DNA of 32,153 bases. Origin: Solirubrobacterales bacterium (lineage in GTDB: Bacteria; Actinomycetota; Thermoleophilia; Solirubrobacterales; 70-9). The DNA is taken from positions 1 through 32,153 of the forward strand of contig JAGQUO010000016.1 of the NCBI GenBank assembly GCA_020438445.1, written 5' to 3'. The translations under genes were made by a program, and so were the position numbers. The notes under the pieces are model-generated. The model did no database searches. It saw only the letters and a list, made by a program, of their open reading frames with translations, and had not been told where the DNA came from. Each line of letters begins with the position of its first letter. Position 1 is the first letter of the stretch. Below are positions 1-6,359 of this stretch, one piece after another.

Positions 1-1
1 C

Positions 2-61
2 GAGGCGATCGACCGGACCTGCGCGGCGGCCGCGGACGGGTTCCGCGAGGCGCTGGGGTGA
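2..61 (+). CDS. C-terminal end of an unidentified upstream gene (partial)
   Basis: An open frame enters from the left edge and ends at TGA 59-61. It gives about 19 residues, ending DGFREALG, with G/C-rich third positions like its neighbours. Its stop overlaps the GTG start candidate of the next gene (GTGA), which supports a real translationally coupled gene. Too little is visible to assign a function; the context suggests it belongs to the same transcription unit as the Rieske/cytochrome b genes. Confidence 0.5.
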   Translation, partial: EAIDRTCAAAADGFREALG

Positions 62-666
62 CGATGGCGGCCGAGACGACCCGCCCCGAGGACGCGCTCG
101 CCGGCCTCGCCGCCCAGCTCCGCGACGAGGGACCGGTCATCGCCGCGCACGTCGCCGAGACCGCCGAGGCACCCGCGCTCGGCCTGCTCGTCGCCGCGGG
201 GCCGCGCTGCGCCGAGGATCCGGGCGGCTACGCGGCGGTCGTCGAGCTCGTCCGCGAGGGCTACCTCTGCCACTACCGCGAGCCGCGGCTGCTCGGGCGC
301 CTCGACGCCGACCTGCGGCTGCTCGTCGGCGACCATCTCTACGCCCGCGGCATCGAGAAGCTCGCCCTCCTCGGTGATCTCCTGGCCGTCGCCGAGCTCT
401 CCGACCTGATCTCGACCGCCGCCCAGCTCGACGCCGACCCCGGCGCCGACCCCGCCGCGCCGGAGATCGCCTGGCTCGCCGCGACGGTAGCGATCGCGGC
501 CGGGGCCGGCGACCCGCATCGGGAGGCCAAGGCGACCCTGCGCGACAGCGGCGACCCGGTCCCGCTCTGGAGCGCGGCCGCCGAGCGGGCGGAGCGTGCC
601 GGGCTCTCCGAGCAACTGTCCCTCGCTTCCGAAGCAGTAGGATTCGCCGCCCCGAACCGTGGCTGA
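58..666 (+). CDS. Hypothetical protein leading the cytochrome bc gene group
   Basis: This 202-residue protein was not recognised. It is Ala/Leu/Glu-rich and looks all-helical, with no membrane span, signal peptide or metal motif. A segment around residues 65-120 (VREGYLCHYREPRLL, then DHLYARGIEKLALLGDL) has the most distinctive composition. It may start at GTG 58, overlapping the previous stop as GTGA, or at ATG 64. Its 3' end overlaps the Rieske start by 8 nt, so it should be co-transcribed with the quinol:cytochrome c reductase genes. A cytoplasmic assembly or quinone-related role is a guess from position only. Confidence 0.75.
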   Translation: MTMAAETTRPEDALAGLAAQLRDEGPVIAAHVAETAEAPALGLLVAAGPRCAEDPGGYAAVVELVREGYLCHYREPRLLGRLDADLRLLVGDHLYARGIEKLALLGDLLAVAELSDLISTAAQLDADPGADPAAPEIAWLAATVAIAAGAGDPHREAKATLRDSGDPVPLWSAAAERAERAGLSEQLSLASEAVGFAAPNRG

Positions 667-1345
667 ATCAGGCGAAGACAAGACGACCGCTGCGGCCGGC
701 GAAAGCCGTGCCGATCAACTCCCTCCGATGAAGCCCGTGGGCTACTTCGAGGGCGAGTCGATGACCCGTCGCCGCGTCTTCACGCTTGCCGGCGGAGCCC
801 TCGGCGGGCTCGCCGGCGCCGGCATCATCCTGCCCGCCCTCGGCTTCGCGGTCGCGCCGATCTTCGACCAGCCCGAGGAGGACTGGCAGCCGGTCGGCCC
901 GCTCGACGACTTCGTCCCCGAGACCTACGTCCCGCGGGTGATCACGATCGTCCAGGGCATCGGCGAGGCCGGCAAGACGACCGTCTACGTCCGCCGCGGC
1001 AGCACCGATCTCGGCGAGGACCCCGACTCCTACGTCGCGATCTCGACCCGCTGCGCCCACCTCGGCTGCCCGGTCCGGTTCGTGCAGGCCGCCGGCAACT
1101 TCATCTGCCCGTGCCACGGCGGCGTCTACGGCTTCCAGGGCGAGGTCATCGGCGGCCCGCCGGTGCGCCCGCTCGACCGCTTCCAGACGCGGGTGACCGA
1201 CGACCTCGTCGAGATCGGCCCGCGCTACAGCGTCACCTCGCAGCTCGAGCCGGTTCGCGCGCGCGACCCGGGCGAGTTCACGGGTGGCGTCTGGGAGTAC
1301 CTCTACCCGCCCCGTCCGTCCACCGCCGCTCCTCCGTCCTCGTAG
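659..1345 (+). CDS. qcrA: Rieske [2Fe-2S] subunit of a menaquinol:cytochrome c reductase
   Basis: The product is the iron-sulphur subunit that passes one electron from quinol at the Qo site towards cytochrome c. Both cluster boxes are present: C132-A-H134-L-G-C137 and C150-P-C152-H153-G-G. By family knowledge C132, H134, C150 and H153 bind the cluster and C137/C152 form the disulphide. A twin-arginine-like TRRRVF at residues 36-41 precedes a hydrophobic segment (about 43-66), fitting a Tat-inserted N-terminal anchor with the cluster domain outside. The GTG start overlaps the previous gene by 8 nt; M24 or M35 are alternative starts. Cytochrome b follows after 10 nt. Length 228 aa. Confidence 0.95.
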   Translation: MAESGEDKTTAAAGESRADQLPPMKPVGYFEGESMTRRRVFTLAGGALGGLAGAGIILPALGFAVAPIFDQPEEDWQPVGPLDDFVPETYVPRVITIVQGIGEAGKTTVYVRRGSTDLGEDPDSYVAISTRCAHLGCPVRFVQAAGNFICPCHGGVYGFQGEVIGGPPVRPLDRFQTRVTDDLVEIGPRYSVTSQLEPVRARDPGEFTGGVWEYLYPPRPSTAAPPSS

Positions 1346-1355
1346 GCCCTGAGCG

Positions 1356-2270
1356 ATGCCAGATCTCCAGAAGCTGCTTCCCCCACCGATGCGCCGGCCC
1401 CCGAAGCCGGGGCACTCGAACGGCAACGGCGACGCGCCGGCGGCGCTCGAGAACGGCGACGCGCCCTCGCCGGTCACCGACAACCCCGGCAAGCGCCTGA
1501 CGACCGGTGCCAAGGACGCCCCGGCCGATCTCGTCGGCTGGGTCGACGAGCGGATGGGAGCGACCAGCTTCCTGACCGCGATGCTGATGCGGAAGGTCCC
1601 GAAGGGGACCAACTGGTTCTACACGCTGGGCTCGGCGACGCTGTTCGCCTTCGTCGTCCAGGCGATCACCGGCGTCTTCCTCGCGATGTACTACACGCCC
1701 TCGCCGGTCGAGGCCTACGCCTCGATCACCCACCTGACCAACGACGTCTTCCTCGGCGAGTTCGTCCGCGGGATGCACAAGTGGGGCGCGTCGGTCATGG
1801 TCATCCTCGTCTTCGTCCACATGGCGCGGACGTTCTTCTTCGGCGCCTACAAGTACCCGCGCGAGCTCAACTGGGTGATCGGGGTCGTGCTGCTGATCCT
1901 GACCATGGTCATGGGCTTCACCGGCTACCTGCTGCCGTTCGACCAGCGCTCCTACTGGGCGACGATCGTCGGCGTCAACATCAACGGCACCGGCCCGATC
2001 GTCGGCCCGTACCTCTCCGACTTCCTCCGGGCCGGGCCCGAGTTCGGGGCGACGACCCTGTCCCGCTTCTACGCGATCCACATGCTGCTGGTGCCCGGCG
2101 CGATCATCGCGATGATCGGCGCCCACCTCTACCTCGTCGTCAAGATGGGGACGACAGCGCCCCCGTGGATGCGCGCCGACCTCAAGCCCAAGGACGCGCG
2201 CCGTGAGCCCGTCGAGGCGATCGCCGACGGCTCGGCCAACGGTGCCTCCGAGAACGGGAACGCCTCGTGA
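1356..2270 (+). CDS. qcrB: Cytochrome b, N-terminal (cytochrome b6-like) subunit
   Basis: The product is the di-haem membrane core of the bc complex. After a hydrophilic Pro/Gly-rich N-terminus of about 80 residues come the cytochrome b helices. Haem ligands are visible as H141 and H155 in GMHKWGASVMVILVFVHM and as H242 and H257 in the later helix. The first pair has 13 intervening residues and the second has 14, the spacing typical of cytochrome b6 rather than mitochondrial cytochrome b. The protein stops after the fourth helix, and the missing C-terminal helices are encoded by the next gene, so the cytochrome is split as in b6/subunit IV systems. The TGA overlaps the next GTG start (GTGA). 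Confidence 0.95.
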   Translation: MPDLQKLLPPPMRRPPKPGHSNGNGDAPAALENGDAPSPVTDNPGKRLTTGAKDAPADLVGWVDERMGATSFLTAMLMRKVPKGTNWFYTLGSATLFAFVVQAITGVFLAMYYTPSPVEAYASITHLTNDVFLGEFVRGMHKWGASVMVILVFVHMARTFFFGAYKYPRELNWVIGVVLLILTMVMGFTGYLLPFDQRSYWATIVGVNINGTGPIVGPYLSDFLRAGPEFGATTLSRFYAIHMLLVPGAIIAMIGAHLYLVVKMGTTAPPWMRADLKPKDARREPVEAIADGSANGASENGNAS

Positions 2271-3124
2271 ACAACCGCGAGAAGGAGCAGTACCTCCGCG
2301 AGTACGAGGTGATGAAGAAGAAGGGGAAGCCCTTCTTCCCGTACGCCGTGATGAAGGACTCGGTGATGGCCTGCGTGGTCGTCGGCGTGATCATCTTCAT
2401 GTCGCTCTACCTCGGCGCCGAGCAGGGCCCGAAGGCGGACCCGACGACGACCACCTACGTGCCCCGGCCCGAGTGGTACTTCTTCTTCCTGTTCGAGTTG
2501 CTGCGCGTGATCAAGCCGCCCGAGCTCGTCCCGATCGCGACGATCGGCGTGCCGACGATCGCGATGGTCCTGCTGCTCCTGCTGCCGTTCTACGACCGCA
2601 ACCCCGAGCGCAACCCGCTGAAGCGGCCGATCGCCTCGATCGCCGGGATCATGACCATCATCGCGATGGCGTTCCTGACCTTCCTCGGCGCCAACGCCGG
2701 CTCGCCGACCGACATCGAGATCGACGTCGCCCCCGAATACGAGGCGGGCAAGCTCGTCGCCGCGCAGTCCGGCTGTCTGGCCTGTCACCAGTTCGGCGAG
2801 AACGGCAACAACGGACCGGGGCCGAAGCTGACCGAGATCGGCGCCCGCCTGAATCCGGCGGCGATCGCCCGCTCGCTCGAGATCGGCCCCGGGATCATGC
2901 CCTCCTACGCGACGATGGCCGAGGACGAGCCCGAGAAGTTCCGCGACCTGGTCGCGTTCCTGGCCTCGCTCAACGGCGAGGAGGAGGCGAGCACGGGCGA
3001 GGTGGGCGTCGCCGGGTCCGGCTCGGTCGAGAGCTCCGGCGGCAATCCCGCCGTGGTCGAGCCCGATGCCGGCAGCTCGGCTGACGGAGCGGGGGCGACC
3101 ACCGACTCCGGCGCGACCCCCTGA
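2267..3124 (+). CDS. qcrC: Cytochrome b C-terminal (subunit IV-like) domain fused to a c-type cytochrome
   Basis: The first 145 or so residues are the C-terminal part of cytochrome b, with about three membrane spans and the Qo-site P68-E-W-Y71 motif. A monohaem cytochrome c domain follows, with C170-L-A-C173-H174 and a plausible distal ligand M211 in GIMPSYATM. A Ser/Gly/Asp-rich tail of about 50 residues ends the protein. One polypeptide therefore supplies both the end of cytochrome b and the electron-accepting cytochrome c; no separate cytochrome c gene is seen here. The GTG start overlaps the preceding TGA by 4 nt. Similar subunit IV-cytochrome c fusions are known in Gram-positive bc complexes. 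Length 285 aa. Confidence 0.94.
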   Translation: MNNREKEQYLREYEVMKKKGKPFFPYAVMKDSVMACVVVGVIIFMSLYLGAEQGPKADPTTTTYVPRPEWYFFFLFELLRVIKPPELVPIATIGVPTIAMVLLLLLPFYDRNPERNPLKRPIASIAGIMTIIAMAFLTFLGANAGSPTDIEIDVAPEYEAGKLVAAQSGCLACHQFGENGNNGPGPKLTEIGARLNPAAIARSLEIGPGIMPSYATMAEDEPEKFRDLVAFLASLNGEEEASTGEVGVAGSGSVESSGGNPAVVEPDAGSSADGAGATTDSGATP

Positions 3125-3183
3125 CCACCGCCGAGAGCAAGCCCTCACGGGACTCGGAGCAGTTCGCCTCCGAGGTCCGCGGC

Positions 3184-3855
3184 ATGTTCGACCGCATCGC
3201 GGGCGTCTACGACGTCATGAACTCGGCGATGACGGCGGGCATGCACCACCGCTGGCGCGAGCGTGCCGTCGACCGGGCCGAGCTCAGCCCCGGCGACGCC
3301 GCCCTCGACGTCTGCTGCGGCACCGGCGATCTCACCCTCGAGCTGGCCCGCCGGACCGGGCCGGGCGGGCGCGTCGTCGGCTCCGACTTCGCCGAGCGCA
3401 TGCTCGACCTCGCCCGCGACAAGCAGGTGCCGGCGGGTGCGGCGAAGCCGATCTTCGAGTGGGCCGACGCCCTCGATCTGCCCTACGACGACGAGAGCTT
3501 CGACGCCGTAACCGTCGGGTTCGGGGTCCGCAACCTGGCCGAGCTCGACCGCGGCATCGGCGAGATGGCGCGGGTGCTGAAACCGGGCGGCCGGCTCGTC
3601 ATCCTCGAGATCACGCAACCGACGCGGCCGCCGCTCTCGACCTTCTTCTCGATCTGGTTCGACCGGCTGGTGCCGCTGATCGGTCGCGCGGCGGGCGACA
3701 GCGCCGCCTACTCGTACCTGCCCGAGTCCGTCAAGCGCTTTCCCTCGCCGCAGGGACTCGCCGAGATCATGGACGGGGCCGGCCTCGAGGACATCCGCTG
3801 GACGATCCTCGCCGGCGGCATCATCGCCATCCATTCGGGACGGCGTTCCTCCTGA
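3184..3855 (+). CDS. menG: Demethylmenaquinone C-methyltransferase (UbiE/MenG family)
   Basis: This is a SAM-dependent methyltransferase that performs the last step of menaquinone synthesis. SAM-binding motif I is LDVCCGTGDLT. Family marks include YDVMNSAMTAGMHHRWR near the N-terminus, VGFGVRNL in the middle and LKPGGRLVILE. ATG 3184 gives 223 aa but begins inside a helix that UbiE/MenG proteins normally carry. The frame stays open upstream to CTG 3121, which overlaps the preceding TGA and would add 21 residues (ending FASEVRG); there is no ATG, GTG or TTG in between. The true start may therefore be CTG 3121. The gene lies between the bc complex and the prenyl synthase. Confidence 0.93.
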   Translation: MFDRIAGVYDVMNSAMTAGMHHRWRERAVDRAELSPGDAALDVCCGTGDLTLELARRTGPGGRVVGSDFAERMLDLARDKQVPAGAAKPIFEWADALDLPYDDESFDAVTVGFGVRNLAELDRGIGEMARVLKPGGRLVILEITQPTRPPLSTFFSIWFDRLVPLIGRAAGDSAAYSYLPESVKRFPSPQGLAEIMDGAGLEDIRWTILAGGIIAIHSGRRSS

Positions 3856-3860
3856 CGACC

Positions 3861-4868
3861 ATGATGAGCCGCTCGTCCTCGCCCGAGCCGGTGACCGCCG
3901 TCACGGACCTCGCCTCCGCCTGGTTGCCGGCGCGGATGACCGAGGTCGAGCGCCGCCTCGGCGAGACCGTCGCCGGGTGGGGATCCGAGCTCGGCTCCGA
4001 CACGGGCGAGACGCTGGCGGCGGGCGGCAAGCGGATGCGCCCGCTGCTCGTCCTGCTCTGCGCCGGCCGCTCCGCCGGGCCGGAGGCGATCCGCGCCGCC
4101 ACCGCGATCGAGCTGGTCCACATGGCGACGCTCGTCCACGACGACGTCCTCGACGACGCGCCGCTCCGCCGCGGGGTCCCGACCGTGGTCGCGAGCTCGG
4201 GCCGCCGTCGCGCCGTCGCCGCCGGCGACCTCCTCTTCTCGCGCGCCTTCGCGGTGCTCGCCGACGACGGCGGCCCGGAGGGCACGAGCCGACCCGCGAC
4301 CGATCGCCAGGTCGAGCTCCTCGCCCGCGCCTCGGTCGCCCTCGCCCGCGGCGAGCTCGCCCAGCGCCGCGACGCCTACGACACGGGCGTCTCGATCGAC
4401 CGCTACCGGCTCCGCTGCGAGCTGAAGACGGCGGCGCTGTTCGAGTGCGCCTGCGTCATCGGCGCCTCCCGGCCACCGGCCGAGGAGGCCTCCCTGCTCG
4501 CCTTCGGACGCGCGATCGGCCTCGCCTTCCAGCTCCTCGACGACGTCCTCGACGTCCTCGGCCCTCCCGAGCGCACCGGCAAGGCCCGCGGCACCGACCT
4601 GCTCGACGGCACCGTCACCCTTCCCTTCATCCTCGCCCGCGACGCCGACCCGTCCCTCCGCGAGATTGACCTCCGCTCCCTCGACGCCTCCTCGGCCGAG
4701 GAGGTCTGCGACCGGATCGCCGCCACCGGCTCACCGGAGACGGTGCGGGCCGAGGCCCGGGACCGGGTCGACCGCGCCAAGCGCGAGCTCCGCGACTCCG
4801 GCCTCGGCGGCGAGGAGCTGCAGATGCTCGAGCTCGTAGCCGACGGGGTCGTCGAGCGCTACAGCTAG
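3861..4868 (+). CDS. Long-chain trans-polyprenyl diphosphate synthase (menaquinone side chain)
   Basis: The enzyme condenses isopentenyl diphosphate onto an allylic primer to build the menaquinone tail. Both aspartate-rich motifs are present: H93-D-D-V-L-D-D99 (first DDxxD) and L226-D-D-V-L-D231 (second), plus G55-G-K-R58 for pyrophosphate binding and K189-T190. At 335 aa it has the size of hepta- to octaprenyl synthase catalytic subunits. Residues around the first motif do not let me fix chain length. ATG 3861, followed directly by a second ATG, begins 5 nt after the methyltransferase stop. It closes the quinone/bc group; repeat copy A begins 78 nt beyond its stop. Confidence 0.93.
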   Translation: MMSRSSSPEPVTAVTDLASAWLPARMTEVERRLGETVAGWGSELGSDTGETLAAGGKRMRPLLVLLCAGRSAGPEAIRAATAIELVHMATLVHDDVLDDAPLRRGVPTVVASSGRRRAVAAGDLLFSRAFAVLADDGGPEGTSRPATDRQVELLARASVALARGELAQRRDAYDTGVSIDRYRLRCELKTAALFECACVIGASRPPAEEASLLAFGRAIGLAFQLLDDVLDVLGPPERTGKARGTDLLDGTVTLPFILARDADPSLREIDLRSLDASSAEEVCDRIAATGSPETVRAEARDRVDRAKRELRDSGLGGEELQMLELVADGVVERYS

Positions 4869-4896
4869 GCGGAGGTCGTCCGCAAGCGATCCAGGC

Positions 4897-4911
4897 GCGG
4901 AGTTGCTCCGC
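4897..4911 (+). terminator. Short GC hairpin after the prenyl synthase gene
   Basis: GCGGAG-TTG-CTCCGC is a perfect 6-bp stem with a 3-nt loop, 29 nt beyond the synthase stop. No T-tract follows, so intrinsic termination is uncertain. Nothing else is recognised between 4869 and repeat copy A. Confidence 0.3.
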
Positions 4912-4989
4912 TCGCTCGGGACCGGTCGCCGGGCGAGGGTCTATGAGGCTGGGGAGGGGGGATGGATCGGTGGGTCCCGTCCCCGCTTC

Positions 4990-5042
4990 GAGCTCGGATG
5001 CAGATTTCGACCACGAGGTGGTCGTTTTCTGCATCCCAGCTC
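4990..5042 (+). other. Repeat A, hairpin 1
   Basis: Outer arms 4990-5004 (gagctcggatgcaga) and 5028-5042 pair over 15 bp with one C/C mismatch. A symmetric TTT/TTT internal loop follows, then a 7-bp stem CGACCAC/GTGGTCG with loop GAG. The equivalent in copy B is 30088-30140, where the outer C/C mismatch becomes a C-G pair while two other outer pairs are weakened. Confidence 0.8.
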
Positions 5043-5047
5043 GCCTG

Positions 5048-5088
5048 GATGGCAAGAAGCGTCCAACTGCTCGTCGCTTCTTGCCATC
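5048..5088 (+). other. Repeat A, hairpin 2 (perfect 14-bp stem)
   Basis: Arms gatggcaagaagcg (5048-5061) and cgcttcttgccatc (5075-5088) are perfectly complementary around a 13-nt loop. In copy B (30042-30082) the stem and the 13-nt loop length are kept, with two stem changes. The stretch CGACCACCT at 5088-5096 is also complementary to AGGTGGTCG at 5016-5024 in hairpin 1, so the two folds could compete. Confidence 0.8.
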
Positions 5089-5157
5089 GACCACCTGATC
5101 GGGCCGCTCGCCGCCTCTACGGCCGCAGCCTTCCCCTCCCCAGCCGATACCCCCGTT

Positions 5158-5171
5158 CGCCTGCCTAGGCG
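5158..5171 (+). other. Repeat A, flanking hairpin with a compensatory change
   Basis: CGCCT-GCCT-AGGCG forms a 5-bp stem 12 nt outside the right terminal repeat. In copy B the same place reads CACCT-GGC-AGGTG (29960-29972). One G-C pair has become A-T with both sides changed, so pairing is kept. Confidence 0.6.
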
Positions 5172-5191
5172 TCCGTGCCCCGGACACCGGC

Positions 5192-5291
5192 TCAGTCCCC
5201 CCGGGCGAGCCTGAGCGCCCGCAGATCAAGGAAGAGGTCGGCGTAGCGGCCTTCGGCCGTGAGCCGGCCGATGACGCCGAGCTGCGCGCGC
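5192..5291 (-). other. Protein-like open frame just beyond the HD-domain gene stop
   Basis: On the minus strand, a frame running from about 5293 to TGA 5194-5192 reads as a credible C-terminus (ERAQLGVIGRL, then YADLFLDLRALRLARGD) with GC-rich third positions. It is +1 relative to the HD-domain gene, whose TGA lies at 5294-5292, and it has no start codon of its own near that point. It could be chance in GC-rich DNA, an old gene end, or a frameshifted extension. Homologues of the HD protein normally end about where this gene's stop lies, which argues against a needed extension. Confidence 0.3.
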
Positions 5292-6311
5292 TCAGGCCGC
5301 CCGGCGGTCGCGGAAGTAGGCGGGTCCGCTGATCCCTCGGTCGAACCCCGACCAGGCCTGGCCGTCGGCGAGCGTGCGCTCGATCCGGTCGAAGCTGCCG
5401 AGCTTGCCGCCGAGGTTGTCCATCATGTGGACGAGGACGGCCTCGCGGGTGGCGGGCGCGACCGGGGAGCCGTGCTCGAGGGTGCCGTGGTGGGCGAGGA
5501 TGATGTGCAGGACGGCCCAGCCGAGGTCGGCGTCGAAGCCGTCGATCGACTCGATCTCGCGGCGGACGCGGTAGTAGCCGAGGGGGATCTCGCCGATCAG
5601 CCGGCCGAGGTCGGTCATGTCGATCGCGAGCGGGTTGTCGTTGTAGGCCTCGAGCTTGCCGATGTCGTGCAGGAGCGCTCCGGTCACCGCCACGTCGCGA
5701 TCGATGCCGGGGAAGAACGAGGCGGCGGCGCTCACGCCCTGCGCGACCGAGAGCGTGTGCTCGAGGAGGCCGTGACGGTAGGCCTGGTGGAAGTGCTTGG
5801 CGGCCGGGGCGTCCCGGAAGCGCTCCCAGAGCTCGCCGCCGGGGGCGACGAGCCGGCCGAGGAGCGTGCGGAGGTCCTCGTTCTGGATCGTGTCGAGGAG
5901 AGCCAGCAGGTCCTCCTCCATCCGCGCGAGCGGGATCGGCGAGCTCTCCAGCAGGTGGGCGGGGTCGTAGTCGCCCTCGGCGGCAGGCTCGATCGACTCG
6001 ACGATGAGCGCGTCGCCCCACTGAGCGCTGCGCTCGAAGCGCCCGACGATGCGGACGACGGTGCCCGGCTCGGCGGCCGCGAAGCGCGCATCGATGTCGT
6101 CCCAGGACTTGCCGTCGACGGTCGCGGAACGGTCGGCGAGCTTCAGCGCCAGCCATTCGCCCCCGCGCTTCGTCGGCCGGCGACTGCGATCGCGGACCGC
6201 GTAGCAGCTCTCGACCCGATCGCCGTCGGCGAGGCCGTTCAGGTGCTGGTGGGCGGGCGGCGCCGGCGCCTCACCGGCGAGATCGCCGAGCTGTGACTGC
6301 AGCTGATCCAT
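5292..6311 (-). CDS. YhaM-like 3'-5' exoribonuclease (OB-fold + HD domain)
   Basis: 339 aa. Residues about 30-110 look like an OB-fold nucleic-acid-binding domain (VESCYAVRDRS, then WLALKLADRS). An HD phosphohydrolase domain follows, with H180/H185 in HGLLEHT, H215-D216 in LLHDIGK, H274/H275 in ILAHHG and a late D298 in HMMDNLGG, the usual metal ligands. The combination and size match the YhaM/CBF1 family of 3'-5' exonucleases acting on RNA or single-stranded DNA. The gene begins 48 nt after the S2P protease gene on the same strand and may be the last member of that operon. Its 3' end faces repeat copy A and the prenyl synthase. Confidence 0.88.
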   Translation of the reverse strand: MDQLQSQLGDLAGEAPAPPAHQHLNGLADGDRVESCYAVRDRSRRPTKRGGEWLALKLADRSATVDGKSWDDIDARFAAAEPGTVVRIVGRFERSAQWGDALIVESIEPAAEGDYDPAHLLESSPIPLARMEEDLLALLDTIQNEDLRTLLGRLVAPGGELWERFRDAPAAKHFHQAYRHGLLEHTLSVAQGVSAAASFFPGIDRDVAVTGALLHDIGKLEAYNDNPLAIDMTDLGRLIGEIPLGYYRVRREIESIDGFDADLGWAVLHIILAHHGTLEHGSPVAPATREAVLVHMMDNLGGKLGSFDRIERTLADGQAWSGFDRGISGPAYFRDRRAA

Positions 6312-6359
6312 CGCCCGAGGGAAGGTAGGGAAGGGTGCGGACGGCGTTCCCGGCCCGGA

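Larger units (their letters stand above)
4947..5171 (+). repeat. Structured intergenic repeat, copy A
   Basis: The 199-bp body (4947-5145) is bounded by a perfect 13-bp terminal inverted repeat: GGCTGGGGAGGGG at 4947-4959 and its complement at 5133-5145. Inside are two large hairpins (4990-5042 and 5048-5088). A further small hairpin (5158-5171) lies 12 nt beyond the right terminal repeat. Copy B, in opposite orientation at 29960-30183, has a body of the same 199 bp with no net indel; the central 100 bp are about 88% identical by hand alignment, while the linkers are far less alike. The copy lies between convergent genes, 78 nt after the prenyl synthase stop. It could be a MITE-like mobile element, a structured RNA or a 3'-end element. 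Confidence 0.85.

Noticed and set aside
668-1612. Open frame antisense to the Rieske and cytochrome b genes
   Set aside because: Low-complexity Arg/Ala/Gly composition; the sense frames carry full cofactor motifs.
4962-5168. Open frames of 68-84 codons in both repeat copies giving similar peptides (LAWMA.SVQ, VASCHRPPD)
   Set aside because: Differences between copies fall at all codon positions without a synonymous bias, and the conserved blocks coincide with hairpin arms, so nucleic-acid structure explains the similarity better than a peptide.
4627-6156. Long minus-strand open frame across the prenyl synthase end, repeat A and HD gene
   Set aside because: Arg/Pro-rich, no family pattern, and antisense or out of frame to well-supported genes; typical of GC-rich DNA.
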